NCBI GenBank assembly: GCA_948473085.1
Contig: CAOKWH010000001.1
Span: forward strand, 91,804 to 155,803
Direction of reading: 5' to 3'
Length of the DNA stretch: 64,000 nt
Source: an uncultured Clostridia bacterium
GTDB lineage: Bacteria; Bacillota; Clostridia; Oscillospirales; Ruminococcaceae
Shown: piece by piece, positions 8,468-17,212 of the stretch
Layout of the letters: every line of letters starts with the position of its first letter
Numbering within the stretch: position 1 is the stretch's first letter
The notes under the pieces: model-generated
The model's input: only the letters and a program-made list of their open reading frames with translations
Databases searched by the model: none
Told to the model about the DNA's origin: nothing
Translations under genes and position numbers: made by a program

Positions 8468-8597
8468 TTTCCATCCCCCTTTTCAAACTCAAACAAAGTA
8501 TGGGAATATTTTATCACAAAATGTCATGGAAGGAAAGCGGCAAACACTTTATTATGCAAAAACCCGAAAGCAAAAGGGGAGAACTGCCTGTCCACGC

Positions 8598-8867
8598 TTA
8601 AAACGGCAGGGCAACCTTTCCGCCCTTTCCCCCCGCTGGATGGCGCTGCTTTTGCCGCTGCTGCTCCATGCGCTGGGCCAGCCGCCGGGTGTTGGAACAA
8701 ATGCCCCAAAACCCGCCTATCACCCAGCTGACCGGCAGCGCCAGCACCCATTTGCTAATCCGTGTAACTTTGAGCCGGTGCAGCCCCAGCGCCAAAAAAA
8801 TCCCCATTGCCATTGTCAGGGTATTCAGTACAGTTTTAAAGAGCCATCCTATTCTTCTCAGTTTCAC
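8598..8867 (-). CDS. Small membrane protein (89 aa)
   Basis: An 89-residue protein starting at GTG (MKLRRIGWLFKTVLN), with AAAGGAG eight bases upstream. Two hydrophobic segments are seen (about 12-30 and 38-58); the tail after NTRRLAQRMEQQRQKQRH is strongly basic and probably cytoplasmic. It starts 18 bp after the pseudouridine synthase stop and is probably in the same transcript. I do not recognise the family. Confidence 0.6.
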   Translation of the reverse strand: MKLRRIGWLFKTVLNTLTMAMGIFLALGLHRLKVTRISKWVLALPVSWVIGGFWGICSNTRRLAQRMEQQRQKQRHPAGGKGGKVALPF

Positions 8868-8885
8868 TGCCTATTCTCCTTTCTA

Positions 8886-9629
8886 TTACAGCCAGTTTCC
8901 CACCAGCTGTTTCAGTTCCGCCTCTGTCAGCTCCCGGCAGGCGCCCAGCGGCAGCGCCGGGTCCAGCGGCAGGCCGCCAATCTGCTCCCGTTTAAGGTAC
9001 AGCACCTTGTGGCCAAACCGCTCAAACATCCGCTTGATTTGATGGTACATCCCCTCGCAGATAATCACCGAAACCCGGGGGTTTTCCCCATTCTCCAAAA
9101 TACTCAGCTGGGCCGGCAGTGTGGTATCGCCGCCGCCAATGTCCACCCCTTTTTGAAACTCCTCTGCCACTGCGGAAGCTATGGGGCTGTCCAAAATGGC
9201 GGTGTAGCGTTTGGGCAGCTTATTTTTGGGAGCCAAAATACGGTGGGCAAACGCCCCATCGTCGGTTATCAGCACAAACCCCTCGGTATCCTTGTCCAGC
9301 CGCCCGGCCGGGAAAAGGTTTTTCCGGCGCAGTTCTGGCGGGACAAGATCCAGCACTGTGGGCTGGCGCCGGTCCTCAGTGGCGGACACCACCCCCTGGG
9401 GCTTGTGCAGCATGAGATAGATATGCTCCTTCACAAGGAGCGGGCGCCCATCCACCTCCACCTGGTCCTGGGCGGGGTCCAGCCGCAGGTCGGCTGTGCG
9501 CGCCACTGCGCCATTCACCGCCACACGGCCCCGGCGCACCATCTCCTTCACCTCCCGGCGGGAGAGGGTGCCCTGTCCCGCCAGCAGTTTATCCAAACGC
9601 ATCTTTGCCATCATTCCCTTCTGTTCCAC
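8886..9629 (-). CDS. Pseudouridine synthase, RsuA/RluB family
   Basis: Isomerises a specific uridine in rRNA to pseudouridine. An N-terminal S4 RNA-binding domain (MRLDKLLAGQGTLSRREVKEMV, GRVAVNG) is followed by the catalytic domain with the Asp in GRLDKDTEGFVLIT and the RsuA-type HKPQGVVSATED strand. Length (about 240 residues) fits RsuA, which modifies 16S U516, but RluB/E are close relatives. Several starts are possible: the frame opens with GTG at 9629, and ATGs follow within 30 bases; one in MMAKMRLDK is most likely. It is followed by a small membrane-protein gene. Confidence 0.9.
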   Translation of the reverse strand: MEQKGMMAKMRLDKLLAGQGTLSRREVKEMVRRGRVAVNGAVARTADLRLDPAQDQVEVDGRPLLVKEHIYLMLHKPQGVVSATEDRRQPTVLDLVPPELRRKNLFPAGRLDKDTEGFVLITDDGAFAHRILAPKNKLPKRYTAILDSPIASAVAEEFQKGVDIGGGDTTLPAQLSILENGENPRVSVIICEGMYHQIKRMFERFGHKVLYLKREQIGGLPLDPALPLGACRELTEAELKQLVGNWL

Positions 9630-9700
9630 CGGAGAAACCAGTGTCTTTCTGTTGCCAGCATAACACAGCGGGGGAAATTTCTCAAGAGCAGAATGCGGTC

Positions 9701-10243
9701 TTATTCTTCCGGGGCAAAGGTGCTCTGGCTCTCCCCAGGCAGCCCCAGCCAGACCGAAGCAGAGGAGTCAAACCCGTGCATAAACCCATCCGCCGATGAC
9801 GAACTGATGTCGCCCCCAATAATCCGGTCCTTGTACACCAGCAGGGTAATGCGGGCGTCCTGCACACCGCCGGGATAGTTTAAAATTTCGTACACATACC
9901 GGCGGCACTCCCGGCCCCGGTGCCGGCTGAGATCAAACCCCTGCTGCTTTTGGATATAGTTGTACTTTTCATACTCCTCGTTGAACTCGGATGGGATGAG
10001 GATACTGCGCACCTCAATAGGTTCTTCCGAAACCTCCCAGCCATAGGCGGCCATAAAGTCCCGGCGCTGCTGCTCATTTGCCGCCGCCGTATCCACCCGC
10101 CGGGGCGTTGCCCGGCTCTCGGTGGAGATACTGCTGCTCCACAGGGCCTCCTTGGCGCAAAACGCCCCGGCACCCACCAGTACAGTGAGCAGAAGCACTG
10201 CCGACAGGCGCCTTTTGTCAAACCGAACCGAAATACTAAACAT
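9701..10243 (-). CDS. DUF4830 domain protein with N-terminal membrane anchor
   Basis: 180 residues. A basic start (MFSISVRFDKRRL) precedes one hydrophobic helix (about 13-32), so the rest is probably extracytoplasmic. The C-terminal region DFMAAYGWEVSEEPIEVRSILIP, then RIIGGDISSSSADGFMHG, is characteristic of DUF4830, a family of unknown function restricted to Clostridia. The downstream gene is the pseudouridine synthase, 71 bp away. No function can be assigned. Confidence 0.8.
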   Translation of the reverse strand: MFSISVRFDKRRLSAVLLLTVLVGAGAFCAKEALWSSSISTESRATPRRVDTAAANEQQRRDFMAAYGWEVSEEPIEVRSILIPSEFNEEYEKYNYIQKQQGFDLSRHRGRECRRYVYEILNYPGGVQDARITLLVYKDRIIGGDISSSSADGFMHGFDSSASVWLGLPGESQSTFAPEE

Positions 10244-10372
10244 GCCAATCCCCCTCCAGTTTATCCCCCGTCCTGGGTTATCCGGGACAGGCCCGCCCTT
10301 TGCCTCTGGATATATTTTCTATCTCCCATGGCAAATTTTGCAGGTTGGATTTCCAATTATATTTATTCTTTG

Positions 10373-10401
10373 TTGATTATTCCTAAAATCAATGCTATAA
10401 T
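10373..10401 (+). promoter_or_regulatory. Sigma-A promoter of the cytidylate-kinase-like gene
   Basis: TTGATT, a 17-bp spacer and TATAAT, ending about 70 bp before the start at 10470. Confidence 0.75.
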
Positions 10402-10469
10402 AGAGGTGTAAAGATGGTTTAAATGGCTGTAAGAGCTGTTTATATGTATATACGAAAGAAGGGCTGTTT

Positions 10470-11096
10470 ATGAAAAACAACACAATCATTACCATTAGCC
10501 GGCAATATGGATCGGGCGGGCGGGAGATTGGAAAGCGTTTGGCTGAAAAGCTCGGCATTCCGTTCTATGATAAGGAGCTTATCACCCTGGCAGCCCAGCA
10601 GAGCGGCTATTCCGAGCACTTGTTTGAAAAGAGCGACAAGGGCGCTACCAACAGCCTGCTTTACTCCCTTTCCATGTATGGCAATACCATGGGGCTGTAC
10701 GATATGCCCCTGAACGATAAGCTGTTTATTGCCCAGTCCCAAACCATCAAAAATGTGGCTGAGCAGGGGCCGTGCGTTATTGTGGGCCGCTGTGCCGACT
10801 ATGTGCTCCGGGGCCACCCCCATGTGCTGAATGTATTTATCCACTCGGATATGGAAAGCAAGATTAAGCGCGTGGTGGAGGAATACGGCGTAGAGAGCGA
10901 CAATGTTATGGACCTCATCAACAAGACGGATAAACGCCGCGCCAACTATTATAACTATTACACCGGGATGAAGTGGGGCCGCGCAGAGAACTACCACCTT
11001 GCACTGCGCACCGACTGTGTGGGCATTGATGGCGCCGTAGCTACACTGGCCCAATTTATTGAGGCGCAGAACGCCTTGACAAACGAAAATGACTAA
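10470..11096 (+). CDS. Cytidylate kinase-like family protein
   Basis: 208 residues, P-loop NMP-kinase-like. The N-terminus ITISRQYGSGGREIGKRLAEKLGIPFYDKELI carries the phosphate loop (GSGGREIG) and the IPFYDKE motif typical of the cytidylate-kinase-like (AAK_cytidylate_kin2) family. C-terminal DKRRANYYNYYTG is also typical, resembling the lid of Cmk. True Cmk proteins are about 220 residues and phosphorylate CMP and dCMP; these relatives are common in Clostridia alongside a genuine Cmk and their substrate is unproven. The gene stands alone between a consensus promoter and a bidirectional terminator. Confidence 0.88.
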   Translation: MKNNTIITISRQYGSGGREIGKRLAEKLGIPFYDKELITLAAQQSGYSEHLFEKSDKGATNSLLYSLSMYGNTMGLYDMPLNDKLFIAQSQTIKNVAEQGPCVIVGRCADYVLRGHPHVLNVFIHSDMESKIKRVVEEYGVESDNVMDLINKTDKRRANYYNYYTGMKWGRAENYHLALRTDCVGIDGAVATLAQFIEAQNALTNEND

Positions 11097-11122
11097 TCCC
11101 CCTCCTTCCATTTAACCCCCAT

Positions 11123-11163
11123 AAAAACAGCAGCCAGGACTAAGATCCTGGCTGCTGTTTTTC
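11123..11163. terminator. Bidirectional terminator
   Basis: AAAAACAGCAGCCAGGA and TCCTGGCTGCTGTTTTT flank a short loop between convergent genes. Confidence 0.9.
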
Positions 11164-11180
11164 TCTTATAAAGGAAAAGT

Positions 11181-11720
11181 TTAATAGTTCTGGGAGTGGA
11201 CCTCAAAAAAGCCTTGGGCCTTTTTACACAGCGGGCAGATTTTCGGGGCAGTATCGCCCTCGTGGATGTGGCCACAGTAGCGGCAAATCCACACCTTTTT
11301 CTCCTCCCGCTTGTAGAGGGTGCCGTTATCCAAATACTCCACCAGCTCGTTATAGCGTTCCTCGTGCTCCTTTTCCACCCGGCCCACCAGGTCAAATGCA
11401 GCCGCCAGCTGGGTATACCCTTCCTCCCGGGCAATCTGGGCATAGTCCTTATACATACTGCTCCATTCAAAATTTTCCCCGGCGGCAGCATCCCGCAAAT
11501 TGGCCGGTGTATCCGGGATTGCCCCCTCGTGGATGGCCTCCAGCCACAGCGATGCGTGGGCATATTCGTTTTCGGATGTGGCCCGGAAAATATCGGCAAT
11601 CAGCTCATACCCCTGCTCCCGGGCCTTCTGGGCATAGACCATATACTTCACCCTGGCCTGGCTCTCCCCTGCGAAGGCTGACATCAGGTTGGCCCAGGTT
11701 CTGCTCTCTTTAAATTCCAT
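11181..11720 (-). CDS. Rubrerythrin
   Basis: A 179-residue non-haem di-iron peroxidase that reduces hydrogen peroxide in anaerobes, taking electrons through its rubredoxin domain. The N-terminal ferritin-like four-helix bundle has the iron-ligand patterns AGESQARVKY, ENEYAHASLW and EKEHEERY; the C-terminal rubredoxin-like domain has VWICRYCGHIHEG and CPLCKKAQGFFE, giving two CxxC pairs. Length is normal. Monocistronic by position, between a bidirectional terminator and a TetR gene. Expression may be under the PerR-like regulator at 36390, but no clear PerR box was seen. Confidence 0.96.
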   Translation of the reverse strand: MEFKESRTWANLMSAFAGESQARVKYMVYAQKAREQGYELIADIFRATSENEYAHASLWLEAIHEGAIPDTPANLRDAAAGENFEWSSMYKDYAQIAREEGYTQLAAAFDLVGRVEKEHEERYNELVEYLDNGTLYKREEKKVWICRYCGHIHEGDTAPKICPLCKKAQGFFEVHSQNY

Positions 11721-11838
11721 ACAACGCTCCTCCTTCTATTTGTGGATAGCGATAGTATGGCCGCTCTGTTCCGCCCTTATGCAACAAACCGCCGCTTTGC
11801 CCATGGTTTGGACAAAACGGCGGCTACTTTTTAGCAAT

Positions 11839-12384
11839 CTATGACGGCTGGCAGGGGAACCGGCCGTTAATGAGTTTTTTAATGGTAGTTACTGCCGCCT
11901 CCGGGTCGGTGCGCATATCCTGCGTCACCCAATCGGTGACAATACCAATAAGCGCGTAGGAATAAAATTTGGCTGCAAACTGGCGCTCCTCCGGGGTAAG
12001 ATTCTGGACAGCGTTTTTCTCAATAATTTCCCCCAATGCCGACTGGTAAAAATCCAATAGACAGCTCACAAACGAGTTTTGCCCCTGAAAGCGCAGCACA
12101 TTGGTATAAAAGGCCCGGTTATCCTGCAGATAGCAGAATAGCCTGGTCAGCGCCTTAGCCCAGCCATATTCTCCGGTGGCGGCTTCGGCAATTGGTGTAA
12201 TCTCGGTGTAAAAAATCCAGTTTACAAGCTCGTATTTATCCTGGAAATGATAATAAAAGGTGTTGCGGCTGACCCCACAGCTGTCAGTAATATCAGTCAC
12301 TGTAATTTTATCAAACGCTTTGGTTTCCATCACCTTTTTTATTCCATCGGCCAGAACCCTTTTGGTTAGCTCTGAATTTGCCAC
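11839..12384 (-). CDS. TetR-family transcriptional regulator (DhaS-like C-terminal domain)
   Basis: 181 residues. The N-terminal helix-turn-helix is clear (MANSELTKRVLADGIKKVM, FDKITVTDITDSCGVSRNTFYYHFQDKYELV). The C-terminal part (YGWAKALTRLFCYLQDNRAFYTNVLRFQGQNSF, then LIGIVTDWV) matches the TetR_C_8/DhaS-like domain, a family that includes the dihydroxyacetone-kinase activator. No dha genes are in the window, so it is an orphan with unknown target. A hairpin with CCGCCGTTTTG arms follows the stop. Confidence 0.9.
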   Translation of the reverse strand: MANSELTKRVLADGIKKVMETKAFDKITVTDITDSCGVSRNTFYYHFQDKYELVNWIFYTEITPIAEAATGEYGWAKALTRLFCYLQDNRAFYTNVLRFQGQNSFVSCLLDFYQSALGEIIEKNAVQNLTPEERQFAAKFYSYALIGIVTDWVTQDMRTDPEAAVTTIKKLINGRFPCQPS

Positions 12385-12622
12385 TCTGCTTTCCTCCTTG
12401 TTTAATCAAATAAAGCCACAGTTTAAATTATATATTCTTTTACCGGACCAGGTCAAGAGCAAAAAGCACAAAAGTTTACAAAATCCGATACGATTTTACT
12501 ATATGTATACTGCTTTTAATCATCTGTTCACACTATCGCTCACATTTGTTTATATTTTGCGCTTTCCAAAAGCCAAAACAGAAAAATATATGTTTTTTGT
12601 CCTCCACCGCCATACAGGGAAA

Positions 12623-12659
12623 GAAAAAGGGGGCCCTGGAACAATGTCCAGAGCCCCGC
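12623..12659 (-). terminator. Terminator of the acidic membrane protein gene
   Basis: On the minus strand GGGGCTCTGGA pairs with TCCAGGGCCCC, followed by CTTTTTC. Confidence 0.85.
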
Positions 12660-12673
12660 TTGTCCTGTTTCGA

Positions 12674-12925
12674 TTACGCCTCGGGCTGTTCGGTCTCACC
12701 GGGATGCTCGATTACCACCGACTCCTCGGCATCGGCGTCGATGTCACACTCGCCGCAGTAATCGTCCCAATCCTCATCCTCAAAGTCAAAGTCGTACTCA
12801 TCATAATCGTCGTCGCCAATGAGATGGCAGCCGTTCTTGCTGATGTAGATTGCAATAGCGGCCAGGGCGCCCGCTACAAAGATTGCAAACGCTGCCAGGG
12901 AAATCCAGATACTCTTTTTCATCAT
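12674..12925 (-). CDS. Single-pass membrane protein with a very acidic tail (83 aa)
   Basis: Residues 1-30 (MMKKSIWISLAAFAIFVAGAL) form one transmembrane helix; the rest, after a short CHLIG segment, is dominated by Asp, Glu and Tyr (DDDYDEYDFDFEDEDWDDY), followed by CGECDIDADAE. The two cysteines in CGEC could bind a metal or form a disulphide. The gene has an AAGGAG-type site upstream and its own terminator. It is not a match to a family I know. The acidic tail is probably outside the membrane or binds cations; this is inference. Confidence 0.7.
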   Translation of the reverse strand: MMKKSIWISLAAFAIFVAGALAAIAIYISKNGCHLIGDDDYDEYDFDFEDEDWDDYCGECDIDADAEESVVIEHPGETEQPEA

Positions 12926-13065
12926 AACAACTCCTTTTGGGGTTTATTCACATGACATGGTGCCACAGTCCTATTCTTTGGTGGAACTATTACTATTATA
13001 ATTCTTTTGCAGAAAAACTACAACTGTTTTCGGATTTTTCTGTGCCAAAACCATATTTTTCTGCA

Positions 13066-14631
13066 TTATTTCTGTATTTGGGGCATTTTTTGGTACAGAT
13101 TCCCCTTTTCGTTGGGATGTATCAGGCTCTTGCCGGTCATGGCAGACGGGCAGGGCAGCCCCATCAGTTCCAAAATAGTGGGGGCAATATCGGCCAGCCG
13201 CCCGCCAGCCCGCAGCGCTGCTTGGCTACCAACCAGCACCAACGGCACCGGGTTGGTGGTGTGGGCAGTCTTTGGCCCGCCTGCCTCGTCCAGCATTTCA
13301 TCCGCATTGCCATGATCGGCTGTGACAAGGGCAGTCATGCCCGCCTGTACCGCAGCCTGCAGCACCTCGCCCAGGCAGGCATCCACCCTTTCCACTGCCC
13401 GGATGGCGGCGGGAATACTGCCAGTGTGCCCCACCATATCACAGTTGGCAAAGTTTAAAACAATCAGCGCATAGTTTTTGCTCTGTATGGCAGCCACCAC
13501 CCGCCGGGTCACCTCCGGGGCGCTCATCTCCGGCTGGAGATCGTAGGTGGCCACCTCCGGGGAGGGCACCAGAACCCGCTCCTCCCCCTCAAATGGCTCC
13601 TCCCGGCCACCACTAAAAAAGAAGGTGACATGGGCATATTTTTCTGTTTCGGCAATGCGCAGCTGGCTAAGGCCCTCTGCGGCCACAATCTCCCCCAGGG
13701 TCTGCTCCGGGCGCTCAGGCGGGAAAGCCACTGTCAGGCCGGGATAGGCTGCAAAACCATCGTCATACACAGTGGTGCATACATAGCAGAGGTTTTCTGC
13801 CCTGTGGCGGGCAAAGCCGGAAAAATCAGGCTGCATCAGCGCCCGGGTTATCTCCCGGGCCCGGTCTGGCCGGAAGTTAAAGCACACAACGCTGTCCCCA
13901 TCTGCAATGCGCCCCCCTGGGCAGCAGGCAGCCGGCGGGATAAATTCATCCGTCTTATCCTGGGCATAGCAGCTGCGGATATACGCCAGCGGCTCTGCCC
14001 ACTGGTCGGCAGGCTGGATCAGGGCATGGTAAGCCTGCTCTACCCGGTCCCAGCGGTTATCCCGGTCCATAGCATAGTAGCGGCCGCACAGGGTAGCCAG
14101 CTGGCCGGTGCCGTTTGCCTCAAGCTCCCGGAGCAAATCGGCCACAAAGCCCTCCCCTGAACGGGGCGGGCAGTCCCTGCCATCGGTGAAGGCATGGATG
14201 TAGACCTGCTTTGCTCCCAGCTCCTTCACTGCCCGGAGCATGGCATACAGGTGGCTGTTGTGGCTATGCACACCTCCATCCGAGAGCAGCCCCATCAGGT
14301 GTAGCGCCCCGCCGGTTTTCCGGCAATGCTCCACAGCGGCAATCAGCGCCGGGTTTTCCTGCAGCTCCCCAGCCTGGGCTGCCCGGGTAATGCGGCTGAG
14401 CTCCTGGTAGACTACCCGGCCCGCGCCGATATTGGTATGCCCCACCTCGGAGTTGCCCATCTGCCCGGCGGGCAGGCCCACATCCTCTCCAGAGGCTGCC
14501 AATAGGGTGTTGGGGCATTCCCGCATCAGGCGGTCCATCACCGGGGTCTGTGCCTGGGCAATGGCATTTCCTGCCCCAGCCGGGGCGATGCCGTAGCCAT
14601 CCAGTATAATTAGTATGGTACTGTTTTTCAA
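13066..14631 (-). CDS. gpmI: 2,3-bisphosphoglycerate-independent phosphoglycerate mutase
   Basis: Interconverts 3- and 2-phosphoglycerate with two Mn2+ ions and a phosphoserine intermediate. The 521-residue protein has the alkaline-phosphatase-like core: STILIILDGYGIAP (metal Asp), GNSEVGHTNIGAGR (nucleophile Ser), DGRDCPPRSGEGF, and the C-terminal metal sites NFANCDMVGHTG and TADHGNADEML. Usual length is about 510. It is the last gene of a pgk-tpiA-gpmI operon; the gap to tpiA is only 15 bp. Enolase and GAPDH are not in the window. Confidence 0.97.
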   Translation of the reverse strand: MKNSTILIILDGYGIAPAGAGNAIAQAQTPVMDRLMRECPNTLLAASGEDVGLPAGQMGNSEVGHTNIGAGRVVYQELSRITRAAQAGELQENPALIAAVEHCRKTGGALHLMGLLSDGGVHSHNSHLYAMLRAVKELGAKQVYIHAFTDGRDCPPRSGEGFVADLLRELEANGTGQLATLCGRYYAMDRDNRWDRVEQAYHALIQPADQWAEPLAYIRSCYAQDKTDEFIPPAACCPGGRIADGDSVVCFNFRPDRAREITRALMQPDFSGFARHRAENLCYVCTTVYDDGFAAYPGLTVAFPPERPEQTLGEIVAAEGLSQLRIAETEKYAHVTFFFSGGREEPFEGEERVLVPSPEVATYDLQPEMSAPEVTRRVVAAIQSKNYALIVLNFANCDMVGHTGSIPAAIRAVERVDACLGEVLQAAVQAGMTALVTADHGNADEMLDEAGGPKTAHTTNPVPLVLVGSQAALRAGGRLADIAPTILELMGLPCPSAMTGKSLIHPNEKGNLYQKMPQIQK

Positions 14632-14646
14632 AACCGGTCTTCCCCC

Positions 14647-15417
14647 TTAGTCCTGGCAGGCGTCCACAATGGCCCCAAAGCTGCCGGCCTTCAGTGATGC
14701 CCCGCCAATCAGCCCGCCATCAATATCCGGCTGGGCCAGCAGTTCCCGGGCATTTTTCTCATTCATGCTGCCGCCATAGAGGATACGCAGTTTTTGTGCA
14801 GCAGGCGCTCCATATTGCTCGGCCACTGCCTGGCGCAGCGCCCCGCATACCCGGGCGGCCTCCTCTGCTGTGGCGGTCCGCCCGGTGCCAATGGCCCAAA
14901 CCGGCTCGTAGGCAACCAGAACCCGCTCCAGCTCCTGCTCTGTAACCCCGGCCAGCCCGGCTGTGAGCTGGGCGGTACACTTTTCCAGCTCCTGCCCGGC
15001 ATCCCGTTCGGTTAGGTTCTCCCCCACACAGAGGATGGCAGTCAGCCCAGCCTCCACAGCGGCTTTCAGGCGCTGGCCGGCTGTTTCGTCGGTTTCACCA
15101 AAGTACTGCCGGCGCTCCGAGTGGCCGATGATAACATGGCTGCACCCGGTTTCGGCCAACATGGGGGCCGAAATCTCCCCGGTGTAGGCTCCGCTGGCAG
15201 CAAAGTGGCAGTTCTGGGCGCCCAGGGCGATACTGCTCCCCTTCAGCTTTTCTGCTGCCAGGGGGATATCCAGGAAGGGCACACACACCACCACCTCGCA
15301 TACCGGCTGGGCAGGAATGGCCGAAAGCAGGGCATCCAGCAGCCCCCCAGCGGCAGCAGGGCCGTTGTTCATCTTCCAGTTACCCGCTATCACAGGCTTT
15401 CTCTTATTCTTCTCCAT
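14647..15417 (-). CDS. tpiA: Triosephosphate isomerase
   Basis: Interconverts dihydroxyacetone phosphate and glyceraldehyde 3-phosphate; TIM barrel of 256 residues. GNWKMN carries the N-terminal lysine, IIGHSERR the electrophilic His, VLVAYEPVWAIGTG the catalytic Glu, and ILYGGSMN and GGLIGGASLK the phosphate loops. Second gene of the operon, 21 bp after pgk, so expression is matched to the lower glycolytic steps. Confidence 0.98.
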   Translation of the reverse strand: MEKNKRKPVIAGNWKMNNGPAAAGGLLDALLSAIPAQPVCEVVVCVPFLDIPLAAEKLKGSSIALGAQNCHFAASGAYTGEISAPMLAETGCSHVIIGHSERRQYFGETDETAGQRLKAAVEAGLTAILCVGENLTERDAGQELEKCTAQLTAGLAGVTEQELERVLVAYEPVWAIGTGRTATAEEAARVCGALRQAVAEQYGAPAAQKLRILYGGSMNEKNARELLAQPDIDGGLIGGASLKAGSFGAIVDACQD

Positions 15418-15438
15418 CTTGTTCCCTCCATCCAGCTT

Positions 15439-16626
15439 TTAGGCATTTTCCAGGCAGGCAATGCCGGGCAGTTCAATCCCCTCCAAAAATTCCAGCGATG
15501 CGCCGCCGCCGGTGGAGATATGGCTCATCCGGTCGGCAAAGCCCAGCTTGGCCACTGCCGCTGCCGAATCGCCGCCGCCAATGATGGACACTGCACCGCT
15601 TTCGGCCAGGGCCTTTGCCACCGCCTGGGTGCCTACGGCAAAGGCGGGCATCTCAAACACGCCCATTGGGCCATTCCAAACCACTGTGGCGGCCTCCTGG
15701 ATAGCCTGGGCAAACAGCGCCTGGCTCTTTGGGCCAATATCCAGCCCCTGCCAACCCTCAGGGATCTCACCGGTGGGCACAACCTGTGTGTGGGCATCGG
15801 CGGCAAAGGCATCCGCTGCCACTGTATCCACCGGCAGCAGGAAGCGCACACCCCGCTCCTGGGCCTTATCCAGCAGTTCCCGGGCCAATTCCAGCTTATC
15901 CTCCTCGCAGATGGAATTGCCTATACTGCCCCCTTGGGCCTTGGCGAAGGTATAGGCCATGCCGCCGCCAATAATGATGGTGTCCACCTTTTCCAGCAGG
16001 CTTTGAATGACGCCAATTTTATCCGATACCTTGGCACCGCCCAGTACAGCCGCAAACGGCCGGTCGGGATCGGCCAAAGCCTTGCCCATAACGCTAATTT
16101 CCTTTTTGATTAAAAAGCCGCAGACGGCCGGGAGATAATCGGCCACACCGGCAGTGGAGGCATGGGCCCGGTGGGAGGTGCCAAAGGCGTCGTTGACATA
16201 AATTTCTGCCAAATCGGCCAGTTCCTTTGCAAACACCGGATCGTTCTTCTCCTCCCGGGCATCAAAGCGCACATTTTCCAGCAGCATAACCTGGCCATCC
16301 TGTAGCTTTTCTGCCAGGCTGTGGGCACTCTCCCCCACAATATCCGCCGCGAACTGCACCGGGCAACCCAGCAGGCGCTCCAACTCCCGGGCCACTGGGG
16401 CCAGGCTGTATTTGGGGTTTACCTGCCCCTTGGGGCGGCCCAGATGGGAGCATAGAATAACCCTGGCGCTATGCTCCATCAGATAGCGGATGGTGGGCAG
16501 CGCCTCCACAATGCGCTTATTGTCGGTGATAGCATCGCCCTCCAGCGGCACATTAAAATCGCAGCGTACCAGCACCCGTTTGCCGGCAGGGTCAATCTGT
16601 TCAATGGTTTTTTTGTTGTAATTCAT
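15439..16626 (-). CDS. pgk: Phosphoglycerate kinase
   Basis: Makes ATP from 1,3-bisphosphoglycerate. 395 residues. The substrate-binding [22 protein letters not shown] and [14 protein letters not shown] motifs and the ATP-domain motifs [23 protein letters not shown] and [13 protein letters not shown] are intact. I start at the ATG of [10 protein letters not shown], eight bases after AAAGGAG, rather than an in-frame TTG two codons earlier. It follows the DUF3795 gene by 46 bp and begins the glycolytic part of the operon. Confidence 0.98.
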   Translation of the reverse strand: MNYNKKTIEQIDPAGKRVLVRCDFNVPLEGDAITDNKRIVEALPTIRYLMEHSARVILCSHLGRPKGQVNPKYSLAPVARELERLLGCPVQFAADIVGESAHSLAEKLQDGQVMLLENVRFDAREEKNDPVFAKELADLAEIYVNDAFGTSHRAHASTAGVADYLPAVCGFLIKKEISVMGKALADPDRPFAAVLGGAKVSDKIGVIQSLLEKVDTIIIGGGMAYTFAKAQGGSIGNSICEEDKLELARELLDKAQERGVRFLLPVDTVAADAFAADAHTQVVPTGEIPEGWQGLDIGPKSQALFAQAIQEAATVVWNGPMGVFEMPAFAVGTQAVAKALAESGAVSIIGGGDSAAAVAKLGFADRMSHISTGGGASLEFLEGIELPGIACLENA

Positions 16627-16672
16627 AGTCAAAGCTCCTTTTTCTATAGTCGATTTTTGGCCTCAGCTCACC

Positions 16673-17035
16673 CTACCGGGTAGATGACCGGCGGCGAACC
16701 TTCACCTTAACAGCAGAGGGCTTGCGCTGTTGCAGAGGCGGCGTTACTTCTGGATCCGCTTGGGCAAAGTTGTCATACCGGCTGTTGATGTAGCGGTCAA
16801 ACTCCTCATCCGGGGCCTCTTCCGGGAAGCTGAGGCTGTACAGCTCACAGGGGAAATCGGGGCAGCGGCCGCAGTGGGGCACCTTGGTTTCGGCAGCACA
16901 GCTGACAAACGGGCAAACTTTTAGATTCATCTGGGCTGTCCAGGCCACCTGGCCCTTTACCGCCTGGCAGCCAGCACAGCGGCCAGGATACTGCTCGCAC
17001 AAATCGCAGCGGTTTCCACAGCAGGATACCAGCAT
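16673..17035 (-). CDS. Cysteine-rich DUF3795 protein
   Basis: 120 residues with cysteine pairs arranged as in DUF3795: CCGNRCDLCEQYPGRCAGC, CPFVSC and HCGRCPDFPCELY. This pattern probably binds zinc or an iron-sulfur cluster. The C-terminal 25 residues are basic (KVKVRRRSSTR). The start has AAGGAGATGG upstream. The gene is first behind a TTGAAA-N17-TACAAT promoter and is probably co-transcribed with pgk-tpiA-gpmI. Its function is unknown. Confidence 0.82.
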   Translation of the reverse strand: MLVSCCGNRCDLCEQYPGRCAGCQAVKGQVAWTAQMNLKVCPFVSCAAETKVPHCGRCPDFPCELYSLSFPEEAPDEEFDRYINSRYDNFAQADPEVTPPLQQRKPSAVKVKVRRRSSTR

Positions 17036-17085
17036 TTTTCCATCTCCTTTGGGGCAAACTTGCAGGGTATATCTTTCTATCTCCT

Positions 17086-17114
17086 ATTGTACGGTATGCC
17101 CACCCCTTTTTCAA
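17086..17114 (-). promoter_or_regulatory. Promoter of the DUF3795-pgk-tpiA-gpmI operon
   Basis: Minus-strand TTGAAA and TACAAT with a 17-bp spacer. It lies back to back with the copA promoter; the two -35 boxes are about 15 bp apart. Confidence 0.6.
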
Positions 17115-17128
17115 GCTGAAAAAGGGGA

Positions 17129-17156
17129 TTGACAATTTATACTTCTTGAGTATAAT
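17129..17156 (+). promoter_or_regulatory. Consensus sigma-A promoter of copA
   Basis: Perfect TTGACA and TATAAT hexamers with a 16-bp spacer. Such a strong promoter needs a repressor; the operator just downstream supplies a site for one. Confidence 0.85.
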
Positions 17157-17167
17157 ATAAACCAGAC

Positions 17168-17190
17168 ACCCCACCCCCAGGGGGAGGGGT
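17168..17190 (+). promoter_or_regulatory. Putative CsoR operator
   Basis: An interrupted palindrome, ACCCCACCCCC-A-GGGGGAGGGGT, with one mismatch between arms, placed 11 bp after the -10 box, where bound repressor would block initiation. The C-tract/G-tract layout matches known CsoR operators. The csoR gene lies at the end of the same transcript. Confidence 0.8.
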
Positions 17191-17212
17191 ACTCAACAAA
17201 CGAGGTGATACC

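Noticed and set aside
7258..8600. T-box leader for trpS
   Set aside because: Only 25 bp separate trpS from the aminotransferase, and no T-box core (GGGTGG-type element) was found upstream of the pair.
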